From Acidobacteriota bacterium (GTDB taxonomy: Bacteria; Acidobacteriota; Polarisedimenticolia; Gp22-AA2): 62,086 nucleotides of DNA. The translations under genes and the position numbers were made by a program. Shown piece after piece: positions 8,206 to 17,802 of the stretch. The first letter of the stretch is position 1, and the number at the start of each line of letters is the position of its first letter. Under the pieces are notes generated by a model. The model had not been told where the DNA came from. It saw nothing but the letters and a program-made list of their open reading frames with translations, and made no database searches. The stretch spans positions 1 through 62,086 of the forward strand of contig JAGYID010000002.1 of assembly GCA_018606725.1 (NCBI GenBank), written 5' to 3'.

Positions 8206-9660
8206 TCAGTCCCGCTCCGAGGCGGTGTCCAGCACCCAGGCGCGGCCTTCGCCGGCGATCAGCGCGTCGGCCTGCGGCGGCCCCCACGATCCGACCTTGT
8301 ACGACGGCGGGGCGGGGGCGTCGGGGTCCTCGGCCACCCGGGTGAGCGGGTCGATGATCGACCAGGCCTCCTCGATCTCGTCGTGGCGCATGAACAGCGA
8401 GGCGTCGCCGTTCAGCGCATCGAGCAGCAGCCGCTCGTAGGCGTCCGGGCCGGGCACGCCCGGCTCGTTGAAGTGGTACTGCAGCGTCGAGGAGCGCACC
8501 TCCATGCCGCGCTCCGGCACCTTGGTCTGGAAGCGGATGTGGACCCCCTCATCCGGCTGGATGCCGAGGCTGATCCGGTTGGGCTCCGGCGACCGCCCGT
8601 TGGTCAGCTCGAACATATTGTGCGGCGGGCGGTGCAGCTGGATGGTGATCTCGGTCATCCGTTTCGCCAGTCCCTTGCCGGAGCGCAGGTAGAACGGCAC
8701 CCCGTGCCAGCGCCAGTTGTCGATGTACAGGCGGACCGCCGCGAAGGTCGGCGTCTTCGTGTCGCGCCGCACCCCGGCGCTGCCGCGGTAGCCGTCGTAC
8801 TGCCCGAGGACCATGTGCCGCCCGGCTGTCGCCGGGGAGATGCGGCGCACCGAGTCGAGCAGCTTGACCTTCTCGCCGCGCAGGGCGTTCGCCTCGAAGC
8901 GGTTCGGCGCCCCCATGGCGATGAGGGACAGCAGCTGTAATAGGTGATTTTGGAACATGTCGCGCAGCACGCCGGCGCCGTCGTAGTAGGCGCCGCGTTC
9001 GCCGACCGTCCCCGACTCGGCGACGGTGATCTGCACGTGGTCGATCATGTTGCGGTGCCAGAGCGGCTCGAACATGACGTTGCCGAAGCGGAACACCAGG
9101 ATGTTCTGCACCGTCTCCTTGCCGAGGTAATGATCGATGCGGAACACCTGCGACTCCTTGAACACCTCGAGGATCCGGCGGTTGAGCGCGCGGGCCGATT
9201 CGAGATCCCGGCCGAACGGCTTCTCGATGACGACCCGCCGCCAGGCGGCCTCGTCCGGGCCGGGCGCCGCCAGGCCGGAGCGCTGCAGCGACACCAGCGC
9301 CTTGTCGTACAGCCACGGCGCCAGCGCCAGGTACAGCAGCCGGCCGCCGTCAGCGTCGAGAACCCGGCGCACGGCGGCCAGCCCGTCGGGCTCGGACACG
9401 TCGCCCTTGACGAAGCGGATGGCGCGGGCGAACCCGGCCCAGGCGTCCGGCTCGCGCGGCGCCTGCGGGTCGGACCGCAGCGCCTCCGCCAGCTCGTTCC
9501 GGAACGACTCGTCGTCGTACGCGTGGCGCGCCACGCCGACGATCTGCAATCCCTCCGGAAGCCGCTTCTTGCGGTGCAGGTTGAACAGGGCGGGGATGAG
9601 CTTGCGGAAGGTCAGGCTGCCGGAAGCGCCGAAGATGACCAGCGTCGGGTGGCGCGCCAC
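8206..9660 (-). CDS. zwf: Glucose-6-phosphate 1-dehydrogenase
   Basis: A 484-residue enzyme oxidising glucose 6-phosphate to 6-phosphogluconolactone with NADP+, entry of the oxidative pentose phosphate pathway. The substrate-binding RIDHYLGKETVQN is intact. The nucleotide-binding loop reads VIFGASGSLTFRK instead of the usual GASGDL, an unusual Asp-to-Ser change. Start placed at GTG 9660, 5 nt after the rpiB stop, because the conserved N-terminus TLVIFGASG begins six residues later; the longer upstream frame is the shadow of rpiB. The rpiB-zwf pairing joins two pentose phosphate steps. Confidence 0.93.
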   Translation of the reverse strand: MARHPTLVIFGASGSLTFRKLIPALFNLHRKKRLPEGLQIVGVARHAYDDESFRNELAEALRSDPQAPREPDAWAGFARAIRFVKGDVSEPDGLAAVRRVLDADGGRLLYLALAPWLYDKALVSLQRSGLAAPGPDEAAWRRVVIEKPFGRDLESARALNRRILEVFKESQVFRIDHYLGKETVQNILVFRFGNVMFEPLWHRNMIDHVQITVAESGTVGERGAYYDGAGVLRDMFQNHLLQLLSLIAMGAPNRFEANALRGEKVKLLDSVRRISPATAGRHMVLGQYDGYRGSAGVRRDTKTPTFAAVRLYIDNWRWHGVPFYLRSGKGLAKRMTEITIQLHRPPHNMFELTNGRSPEPNRISLGIQPDEGVHIRFQTKVPERGMEVRSSTLQYHFNEPGVPGPDAYERLLLDALNGDASLFMRHDEIEEAWSIIDPLTRVAEDPDAPAPPSYKVGSWGPPQADALIAGEGRAWVLDTASERD

Positions 9661-9665
9661 GGCGG

Positions 9666-10112
9666 TCAGCGGCCCTCGTCCAGGGCGAGGGTCTTGCGCA
9701 GGCGGCGGGCGTGCCGCTCTTCGTTGGAAAAGTGCGCCCGCAGGAAGGTCTCGACGATCTCGCGCGCCAGCGACTCGCCGATGATGCGCGCCCCGAGACA
9801 GAGAATGTTGACGTCGTCGTGCTCGACCCCCTGGTGGGCGCTGTAGGTGTCGTGGCACAGCCCGGCGCGGGCTCCCTTGATCTTGTTGGCGGCCACCGAG
9901 GCGCCGACGCCGCTGCCGCAGACGATCAGGCCGCGTTCGGCGGCGCCGCCGGCGACCGCCCGCGCCACCGCCGCCGCCGAGTCCGGGTAGTCGTCGTGCG
10001 GATCGCAGGTCGGGGACAGGTCGGTCACCGCGTGCCCGTGGCCGCGCAGCAGATCGGCGAGGACGTTCTTGAGCGCGAACCCGGCGTGATCCGCACCGAT
10101 GGCGATCTTCAT
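9666..10112 (-). CDS. rpiB: Ribose-5-phosphate isomerase B
   Basis: A 148-residue cytosolic isomerase interconverting ribose 5-phosphate and ribulose 5-phosphate. The start MKIAIGADHAGF and the catalytic-Cys segment VCGSGVGASVAANK, then RAGLCHDTYSAHQGVEHDDVN in part, are typical of RpiB/LacAB. Its ATG overlaps the TGA of the DUF4198 gene by 4 bp (ATGA), so translational coupling is likely. Zwf follows at once, giving a pentose phosphate cluster. Confidence 0.93.
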   Translation of the reverse strand: MKIAIGADHAGFALKNVLADLLRGHGHAVTDLSPTCDPHDDYPDSAAAVARAVAGGAAERGLIVCGSGVGASVAANKIKGARAGLCHDTYSAHQGVEHDDVNILCLGARIIGESLAREIVETFLRAHFSNEERHARRLRKTLALDEGR

Positions 10113-11044
10113 CGGACAGGCTCTGCCACGACGTGGAACGTGAGCGACCCCCAGTACGACGCCCAGTCGGCCTTGCCGTCGCCGGCCAGGGCGCGCATCT
10201 TGGTGGTCCTCAGCAGATACCAGCCGGCCGACGGGACCGGGACCGAGGCCCGGCCGTCGGCGTCGAGGGCGCCGCACCAGTCGTAGTCGCCCTCGTCCTT
10301 CTTCGAGGCCTTGCGCTCGCGGTCTTTGCGGTCTCCGCCCGCCGCTCCGGGGTCGGCGGCGTATGCGGCGCACAGCCGGCCTCCGGCGTAGGGGAGACCC
10401 TCGAACAGAACGCGCACCGGCATCGGCGTGCCCGGCTGCAGGCCGACCGGCGACGCTTCCGGGATGATCTCGAGCGTCAGGCCGAGCGGGGCGAGAGCCG
10501 GATCGCGCGGCATCGAACTGGGCGCAGCCGCTGACCCGGGAGCCGCCGCGGTCGCCGGCACCGCCGCCGAAGTGCCCGCGACGACAAGCACCTTCACGAA
10601 GCGGCTGTAGCGCTCGCGGCCGGGCGATTTGTTCGCCTTCATCTTCGAGCGCATCTCGAGGATGTCAGCGTGCGCTTCGTCCTTGAGATAGGTCTGGAAC
10701 TCCTTCGCCGGCAGGGCGATGTATGCGGGCGAGGTGGTCAGGGCGATCGCCGTCAGCCCCGGGCGGCGCAGATTCAGCCGGGCCTGCGTCGGCAGGCCTC
10801 CCAGCGGTGCCGCCTTCAGATCGGCCCGACCGGCGGCGTCCACCAGAAAGAACTCCTTGACCTGTTCCTTGCGCCAGTTGGTGGCCGGCCCGGGGAAGAC
10901 GCCGCTGATGTGCATCGCCAGGTCGAAGGTGTCGCCGACCGCCGGGGCAGCGTCGTCCGGCATCAGGAAGAAATCGTGCGCCGTGGCCACGCCGGCCCAG
11001 GCGCAAAGCAGCAGGAGTCCCGCGAATGCCGTGCGTCGTGTCAT
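10109..11044 (-). CDS. Secreted DUF4198 domain protein
   Basis: A 311-residue protein with an N-terminal signal peptide (cleavage probably after ATA at about residue 22, leaving HDFFLMPDD). The HDFFL start of the mature chain, the Ig-like beta strands and the C-terminal GWYLLRTTKMRALAGDG region match DUF4198, a periplasmic family often linked with nickel, cobalt or other metal uptake. Here it sits upstream of rpiB and downstream of the heme genes with no transporter nearby, so a metal role is only a family-level guess. A low-complexity Ala/Pro stretch near residue 175 and a Lys/Asp-rich stretch near 250 are inserts. Confidence 0.8.
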   Translation of the reverse strand: MTRRTAFAGLLLLCAWAGVATAHDFFLMPDDAAPAVGDTFDLAMHISGVFPGPATNWRKEQVKEFFLVDAAGRADLKAAPLGGLPTQARLNLRRPGLTAIALTTSPAYIALPAKEFQTYLKDEAHADILEMRSKMKANKSPGRERYSRFVKVLVVAGTSAAVPATAAAPGSAAAPSSMPRDPALAPLGLTLEIIPEASPVGLQPGTPMPVRVLFEGLPYAGGRLCAAYAADPGAAGGDRKDRERKASKKDEGDYDWCGALDADGRASVPVPSAGWYLLRTTKMRALAGDGKADWASYWGSLTFHVVAEPVR

Positions 11045-11077
11045 CTCAACCCTCCGGTGCGGCGCGCCGCCGCGTCA

Positions 11078-12571
11078 TTAAGATACCACCCAGCGACGCG
11101 CGATCGCCTCGGCCGCCCGCTCGCCGCTGCGGATGCAGTCGGGGATGCCGACGCCGTTCAACCCGTTGCCGGCCAGCGCCAGCCCCGGGAACAGCGCCAG
11201 CCGCTCCTCGATGCCGCTCACCACGTCGAGGTGGCCGACGCCGTACTGCGCCATGGCGCGCGGCCAGATGCAGGTGCGCGCCAGGATCGGCGCCGCGGTG
11301 ATGCCGAGGATATGCTTCAAGTCTTCGCGCGCCAGCGCCTCGATCCGTCCGGGGTCGGCGGCGGCGCCCTCCGCGCCGGCCGACCGGCCGGAGGCGAAGG
11401 CGCGCAGCAGCACCGTCCCCGCGGGCGCGCGGCCGGCGAACTTGACGCTGGAGAACGAGCAGGCGATCAATGCGCGCTTCTCGGAGCGCGGGATGACGAT
11501 GCCGAAGCCGTCGAGAGGGTGCGGGATGTCGGCCCGGCGATAGCCGAGGCTGACGGTGATCGACGTCCCGTACGGGATGGACGCGAGCAAGTCGGCGAGA
11601 CGGGGGTCGGCGTCGCGCAGGAGCGGCGCCGCCGCCGGGGCCGGCAGCGCCAGGACGACGTCGTCCGCCGGCAGCCGCTCGCCGGAGGCGGTGGTCACCA
11701 CCAGCAGGCCGTCCGTGCCGGTCGGGGCAATCGACGCGACGGGCGCGCCGAGCCGCAGCGCCCCGGGCGGCAGGAGCGATTCGAGCGTGCTGACGAGGGT
11801 CTGCAGCCCGTCGCGCAGCGTCATGAACAGCGAGTAGCGGGCGCCGGAGACGCCGGAACGCTGCGCCGCGCCCGCTTTCCTCCGGGCCCGCAGCAGCGCC
11901 AGGATGATGCTGCGGTGCTCGCGCTCCATCTCCAGGAAGCGCGGCATGGTCGCCCTCAGGCTGAGCTGTTCCGGCTCGGCGGTGTAGATGCCGGCGACCA
12001 GCGGTTGGGCCAGCCCCTCGAGTGCCTCGCGCCCGAAGCGCCGCAGGACGAACGATGCCAGGCTCTCGTCGCCCCCGCCACGTCGCCCCGCGCCGCGCGG
12101 CAGCACCAGGTCGCATGCCAGCCGCAGCTTGCCGAGCGGGCTGATGACCGGCGACGCCAGGAACGGCGTCAGCCGGGCCGGCGCCATCAGCTGGAACCCC
12201 TCCGGGATCGGCAGGACCCGGCCACGCCGCAGCACGAACGCGCGCCGGCAGTCGGGGTTGGTGCCGATGAGCTCGGGCTCCAGCCCGAGCCGGCGGCACA
12301 GGTCGAGCGCCCAGGGTTTCTCGGAGATGAAGCAGTCGGGGCCGCCTTCGACGAGGAACCCGTCGGCTCGCTCGGTGGCGATGACGCCGCCGGTCCGGCT
12401 CGACGACTCGAGGAGCGCAATGTCGACCGGCACCCGGCGCTCGCGCGCCAGGGTCGCCAGGCGGTGGGCGCAGGCCAGACCGGCAATGCCGGCGCCGACG
12501 ACGATGGCCCGCCGGCGCGTCCCCGGCGGGACGAGCGTCGCGGTCCCGCCGCCGGATCGCGGCCCGGTCAT
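11078..12571 (-). CDS. hemY: Protoporphyrinogen oxidase (oxygen-dependent, FAD)
   Basis: A 497-residue FAD enzyme that oxidises protoporphyrinogen IX to protoporphyrin IX. The dinucleotide-binding motif VVGAGIAGLACAHRLA is at about residues 25-40, followed by ESSSRTGG (FAD ribose Glu) and EGGPDCF; a C-terminal GLALAGNGLNGVGIPDCI segment closes the FAD site. Its ATG overlaps the hemH stop by 4 bp. Order hemDE-hemH-hemY makes this a late heme pathway operon. Some databases call the same enzyme HemG. Confidence 0.92.
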   Translation of the reverse strand: MTGPRSGGGTATLVPPGTRRRAIVVGAGIAGLACAHRLATLARERRVPVDIALLESSSRTGGVIATERADGFLVEGGPDCFISEKPWALDLCRRLGLEPELIGTNPDCRRAFVLRRGRVLPIPEGFQLMAPARLTPFLASPVISPLGKLRLACDLVLPRGAGRRGGGDESLASFVLRRFGREALEGLAQPLVAGIYTAEPEQLSLRATMPRFLEMEREHRSIILALLRARRKAGAAQRSGVSGARYSLFMTLRDGLQTLVSTLESLLPPGALRLGAPVASIAPTGTDGLLVVTTASGERLPADDVVLALPAPAAAPLLRDADPRLADLLASIPYGTSITVSLGYRRADIPHPLDGFGIVIPRSEKRALIACSFSSVKFAGRAPAGTVLLRAFASGRSAGAEGAAADPGRIEALAREDLKHILGITAAPILARTCIWPRAMAQYGVGHLDVVSGIEERLALFPGLALAGNGLNGVGIPDCIRSGERAAEAIARRWVVS

Positions 12572-13533
12572 CGGCGCCCCATCCGATCGCGAACGACCGC
12601 GGCGAGCATCCGGATGAACGCCGGGTGGTCGCCGGCGGTCCCGGCGCGGTGGAAGCCGAGACCGATCGTCTCGGCGGTCTTGCGGGCCGCGATGTCGAGG
12701 TCATAGAGAACCTCGACGTGGTCGCTGACGAAGCCGATCGGCGCCACCACGACGTCGGCGACGCCGCGCCCGCGCAGGTCGCGCAGCGCGTCGGAGATGT
12801 CCGGCTCCAGCCACGGATCGCGCGGTCCGCCGCTGCGGCTCTGCCAGGCCATCGTCCAGGAGGCGATGCCGAGCTGTCCGGCGACCAGCGTCGCGGTGCG
12901 GGCGAGATGCTCCGGATACGATGACCGCTGCGCCATCGGGATCGGGATGCTGTGGGCGGTGAACACCAGCGCCGCCGCGCGGCGGCGCGCTTCGGGGATC
13001 GTCTCGTACGCGGCGGCGACCCGCGCCGCGTTGGCTTCGATGAACAGCGGGTGGTCGAACCACGCCTCGACGTGGTCGACCGCCGGCGCGGACGCGCCGA
13101 TGGCGCGCTGCGCGCCGGCCACCGCTTCGAGATAACTGTCGCGCGACGCCTCGGACGGGTGGGCCGCCAGGATGACGCCGACGGCCCGACGGCGCCCCTC
13201 GCCGGCCATCCGCCGGAGCGTCGCCTCGATGAACGGATCCCAGTGCCGCATGCCGACGTACACGGGACGATCGGGCCCTTCGACCTTCAGCAGCGCCTGC
13301 AGCGCCTCCGCCTGCTGGAACGTCAGGCGGGTCAGCGGCGACGAGCCGCCGACGTCCTCGTAGTGCCGCACGACCTCCTCGTAGCGCTCGCGCGGCACCG
13401 GCTTGCCGCGCAGGACGTTGTCGAGGAACGGGCGCACGTCCGCGAACCGCGCCGGGCCGCCATAGGCCAGCAGCAGGACCGCGTCGTGGGCCGGCGGATT
13501 CCCGTGGTCCGGCATGAGGTCGGGCGATCGCAT
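12568..13533 (-). CDS. hemH: Ferrochelatase
   Basis: A 321-residue enzyme inserting Fe2+ (or acting on coproporphyrin) at the end of heme synthesis. Family features: LLLAYGGP at the start, FTAHSIPIPMAQ with the metal-ligand His, WQSRSGGPRDPWLEPD and PIGFVSDHVEVLYDLD with the second catalytic His/Glu. Start taken at ATG 13533, five nt past the hemDE stop; the frame extends a little further upstream into hemDE without family similarity. It overlaps hemY by 4 bp. Confidence 0.93.
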   Translation of the reverse strand: MRSPDLMPDHGNPPAHDAVLLLAYGGPARFADVRPFLDNVLRGKPVPRERYEEVVRHYEDVGGSSPLTRLTFQQAEALQALLKVEGPDRPVYVGMRHWDPFIEATLRRMAGEGRRRAVGVILAAHPSEASRDSYLEAVAGAQRAIGASAPAVDHVEAWFDHPLFIEANAARVAAAYETIPEARRRAAALVFTAHSIPIPMAQRSSYPEHLARTATLVAGQLGIASWTMAWQSRSGGPRDPWLEPDISDALRDLRGRGVADVVVAPIGFVSDHVEVLYDLDIAARKTAETIGLGFHRAGTAGDHPAFIRMLAAVVRDRMGRR

Positions 13534-13537
13534 GGCG

Positions 13538-15553
13538 TCAGGCACCGGCCCGGTCGTGGACGGCGTCGACCAGCGCCAGCACATTGTCCAGCGGCGTATG
13601 CGGCAGGATGCCGTGGCCGAGGTTGAAGATGTGGCCCGGCCGCCCGCCGACGCGCTCCAGCAGCGCCTGCGCCCGGCGGACCAGCTCGCCGCGCGGCCCG
13701 AACAGCAGGGTCGGATCGAGGTTTCCCTGCACCGCGAGATTGCCCAGCCCGTTCCACGCGTCCACCAGGTCGAGACGCCAGTCGAGACCGATCACCCCGA
13801 CGCCCAGCTCGCGGATGTCGCCGAGCAGGTGACCGGTCTGCGTGCCGAAATGGATGACCGGCGTGCCGGGCGTCAACCCGGCAATCAGCGTGCGGGTGTG
13901 GGGCAGGACGAAGGCGCGGTAGTCCTCCGGCGTCAGGCAGCCGACCCAGGTGTCGAAGATCTGGATCGCCTGCGCCCCGGCGGCGATCTGGCCGTTGACG
14001 TAGGCGATCGTGGCGGTGGTGATCCGCGCGAGCAGATCGTGCCAGGCCTGCGGCTCGCGCAGGAAGAACGACTTGGTCTGGACGTAGTGCGTCGAGCCGC
14101 CCCCTTCGATCATGTACGACGCCATGGTGAACGGCGCCCCGGCGAAGCCGAGCAGCGGGATATCCGGCCGCAGCGCCCGGCGGGTCCGGCGGATCGCCTC
14201 GAACACGTATCCGACCGTCTCCTCGACGTCCGGCGTCCGCAGCCGCTTGACGTCGTCGCCGGTGCGCAGCGGCGGATCGATCGCCGGTCCCTCGCCCTTG
14301 GCGTAGGCGAGGCCGAGCCCGAAGCCCGGCACCGGCAGCAGCAGGTCGGCGAAGATGATGGCGGCGTCGACGCCGAGCCGCTCGACGGCGTAGACGGTGA
14401 TCTCGGTCACCAGGTCGGGGTCGCGGCACATCTCGAGGAAGCCCCGGCGGGCGCGGATCTGGCGGTACTCCCGCATGTAACGCCCCGCCTGCCGCATCAG
14501 CCAGACCGGGGTGACGGCGGTCGGCTCGCGCCGGCAGGCCTTCATGAACGGGCTCTGCGCCAGTGCCGGCGTCAGCGGCGGCGCCCCGCCGGTCAGAGCC
14601 GTCCCGCCGGTCCGCGGTGCCGGAGATCGCAAAGTTTCGGTGACCATCGGCCGACCCGCGCCTCCTGCCCCCATCGTCACCGGTCCGCCGCCGTCGCGCT
14701 TCGCCTCCAGGATGTCGTGGCAGCGGAGGCTCGCCTCGCGCACCAGCGGCCCCATCTTCGGATGCTGCGGCTCGAGGTCGACCGCCAGGCCGTGATTGCG
14801 CAGGCTCTCGCTCGCCACCGGCCCGACCGAGGCGACGACGGCGCGCCCGAGCGCCGCCCGCAGCCGCCCGTCGAGTCCGGTCTCGCGCGCCACCTGCATG
14901 ACGTTCTCGACCTGGTTGGCGTTGGTGAACAGGGCGACGGCGACGTCGCCGTCGGCCACCTGCCGCAGGGCCGCCTGCAGCGGGGCGAGATCGTCCGGCA
15001 GCGCCCAGCGGTAGATCGGCACGCGGGTCACCTGCGCGCCCCGCTCCTTCAGCCCCTGCAGGAGCTCGAGGTTTGTGACGCCGTATTCCTGCACCGCCAC
15101 CCGTTTGCCGCGCACGGGGGCCTTGGCGTCGAGGGCGGCGAGCAGCTCGACCCAGGTGTTCGGCTCGGGCACCGTGAGGCCCGGTTCGAGACCGAGCCCC
15201 TTGAGTGCCGCGACCGGCTTGGGACCGCGGCAGACCAGGGTGACGCGCCGCAGCGCCTCGACGATCCGCTCGCGCGGGTGCCGCGTCTCCAGGGCCTGCA
15301 CCAGCGTCCGGATGCCGACTCCCGTCAGGGCGATCAGGATGTCGTGGTCCCCGGCCAGCAGCCGCTCGCCGAACGCCAGCGCCTCGCGGTTCTGCTCGAG
15401 CGGGATCTCGCGCATCGACGGGGCCATCACCGGCACACCGCCGTGGCTCAGAATCAGGCGCGACATCTCCGCCGCCATGCGGCTCTCGAAGGCGACCACC
15501 CGCAGACCGCGGAAGCCGCCTTCTCCTGGCGCGCCGGACAATGGTTTCTCCAT
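13538..15553 (-). CDS. hemDE: Fused uroporphyrinogen-III synthase / uroporphyrinogen decarboxylase (HemD-HemE)
   Basis: A 671-residue bifunctional protein. Residues about 15-285 are a HemD domain (LRVVAFESRMAAEMSRLI, then RVAVQEYGVTN and VALFTNANQVENV), which closes hydroxymethylbilane to uroporphyrinogen III. A Gly/Pro/Thr-rich linker of about 45 residues follows. Residues about 332-671 are a full HemE domain (VWLMRQAGRYM, then FADLLLPV, YMIEGGGSTHY, FNLGHGILPHTP), which decarboxylates the product to coproporphyrinogen III. The fusion is one open frame with no internal stop. No Shine-Dalgarno site precedes the ATG; a candidate -10 lies 11 nt upstream. Confidence 0.92.
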   Translation of the reverse strand: MEKPLSGAPGEGGFRGLRVVAFESRMAAEMSRLILSHGGVPVMAPSMREIPLEQNREALAFGERLLAGDHDILIALTGVGIRTLVQALETRHPRERIVEALRRVTLVCRGPKPVAALKGLGLEPGLTVPEPNTWVELLAALDAKAPVRGKRVAVQEYGVTNLELLQGLKERGAQVTRVPIYRWALPDDLAPLQAALRQVADGDVAVALFTNANQVENVMQVARETGLDGRLRAALGRAVVASVGPVASESLRNHGLAVDLEPQHPKMGPLVREASLRCHDILEAKRDGGGPVTMGAGGAGRPMVTETLRSPAPRTGGTALTGGAPPLTPALAQSPFMKACRREPTAVTPVWLMRQAGRYMREYRQIRARRGFLEMCRDPDLVTEITVYAVERLGVDAAIIFADLLLPVPGFGLGLAYAKGEGPAIDPPLRTGDDVKRLRTPDVEETVGYVFEAIRRTRRALRPDIPLLGFAGAPFTMASYMIEGGGSTHYVQTKSFFLREPQAWHDLLARITTATIAYVNGQIAAGAQAIQIFDTWVGCLTPEDYRAFVLPHTRTLIAGLTPGTPVIHFGTQTGHLLGDIRELGVGVIGLDWRLDLVDAWNGLGNLAVQGNLDPTLLFGPRGELVRRAQALLERVGGRPGHIFNLGHGILPHTPLDNVLALVDAVHDRAGA

Positions 15554-15564
15554 GAGCGGCCCGG

Positions 15565-15594
15565 ATCGTACTGTCTGCCGGGGGCGACATACAA
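15565..15594 (-). promoter_or_regulatory. Candidate promoter of the heme operon
   Basis: On the minus strand, TTGTAT (15589-15594), an 18-bp spacer and TACGAT (15565-15570). The -10 ends 11 nt before the hemDE ATG, so the transcript would have a leader of only a few nucleotides, consistent with the missing ribosome binding site. Confidence 0.35.
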
Positions 15595-15600
15595 GACTTC

Positions 15601-15735
15601 CATGGTGGTGCGGAGCTTGTTGCGGTCCGCCCGGAGGCTCCCGGAGGGCTTATGGCGGCAACCCAAAGAACGCGGTAACCGACTCAAGACGCAGGTGGCT
15701 AGCCCCCGCGCCGCAACAAGCTCCGCACCACGATG
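15601..15735. repeat. Long perfect inverted repeat between hemDE and the suf regulator
   Basis: Arms of 21 bp at 15605-15625 and 15711-15731 are exact reverse complements; after one mismatch they continue for 3 more pairs (CAT at 15601, ATG at 15733). The 85-nt interior holds smaller pairings (CCGCC with GGCGG, and GGCTAGCC). It could be a MITE-like non-autonomous element, a structured RNA, or a double terminator. No ORF or tRNA fits. Confidence 0.75.
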
Positions 15736-15743
15736 ATTATCAT
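15733..15743. promoter_or_regulatory. Fur-like palindrome at the suf promoter
   Basis: ATGAT-T-ATCAT, a perfect 5-1-5 palindrome, abuts the -35 hexamer of the suf promoter. Aligned with the 19-bp Fur consensus it matches 13 of 19 positions. Iron repression of a Fe-S assembly operon would make sense; an Rrf2-type site is the alternative. Confidence 0.4.
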
Positions 15744-15771
15744 TGACAAATAAGTACACGTTTAATAGACT
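15743..15771 (+). promoter_or_regulatory. Candidate promoter of the suf operon
   Basis: Perfect -35 TTGACA (15743-15748), 17-bp spacer, -10 TAGACT (15766-15771), in a markedly A+T-rich stretch of about 40 bp. The start of transcription would be near 15778, leaving a 60-nt leader with GAGGGG before the regulator ATG. Confidence 0.55.
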
Positions 15772-15837
15772 TCGTCCGCCTTCCGGAAAGAGCGGGTCCA
15801 TGCGGAAATGCTCGCCGGGCGGGTCTGACGAGGGGTC

Positions 15838-16323
15838 ATGAAGGTCTCAGCCCAGGAAGAATACGGTCTGCGGTGCATGCTGCAGCTGGCCCGGCGGCAG
15901 AACAACGGACAGGAGCTGCCGGTGACCCTCGCCGAGATCGCCCGGGAGGAGGGCCTCACCGTCCCGCACGTCGCCAAGCTGATCCGCGAGCTGCGGCGCT
16001 CCGGCCTGGTCCGCAGCGTCCTGGGCCGGACCGGCGGCTACACTTTGAGCCGGACCGCCGCCTCGATCAGCGTCGCCGAGATTCTCTCGGCGCTGGGCGG
16101 CAAGCTGTACGACGACAGTCACTGCCAGAAGTTCACCGGCGACCTGAAAATCTGCAGCCACAACAGCGACTGCTCGATCCGATCCCTGTGGGGCGTCCTG
16201 GAGACCCTCCTCGAGAGGGTCCTCAGCAAGACGACGTTGTTCGACCTGATCGCCACCGAGCAGGGGATGTGCGCGACGCTCGACGGCAAGACGCCGCCCC
16301 TGCGCGCGGGCCTGGGGCGCTGA
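15838..16323 (+). CDS. sufR: Rrf2-family Fe-S-sensing transcriptional regulator of the suf operon
   Basis: A 161-residue winged-helix regulator. N-terminal [18 protein letters not shown], recognition region [17 protein letters not shown] and the wing RTGGYTLSR are typical of Rrf2/IscR. Three cysteines near residues 98-115 (C-x9-C-x5-C) can hold an iron-sulfur cluster, so it probably represses or activates suf in response to cluster status. It lies 13 bp upstream of sufB in the same direction, behind a promoter with a palindrome. The symbol follows the suf context; the family also contains IscR. Confidence 0.88.
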   Translation: MKVSAQEEYGLRCMLQLARRQNNGQELPVTLAEIAREEGLTVPHVAKLIRELRRSGLVRSVLGRTGGYTLSRTAASISVAEILSALGGKLYDDSHCQKFTGDLKICSHNSDCSIRSLWGVLETLLERVLSKTTLFDLIATEQGMCATLDGKTPPLRAGLGR

Positions 16324-16336
16324 GCGGGAGACGAGG

Positions 16337-17785
<1,449 letters not shown>

Positions 17786-17802
17786 GGAAAAAGGACACAC
17801 GC

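Noticed and set aside
9661-9858. Longer start for zwf at 9858
   Set aside because: The extra 66 residues are Arg/Pro-rich and are rpiB read in another frame; the family N-terminus begins at 9660.
15601-15735. tRNA, tmRNA or integron attC site
   Set aside because: The 21-bp perfect stem is too long for a tRNA acceptor, no anticodon arm or CCA-like end fits, no tag-peptide frame is visible, and the attC core sequences at the arm ends are missing.
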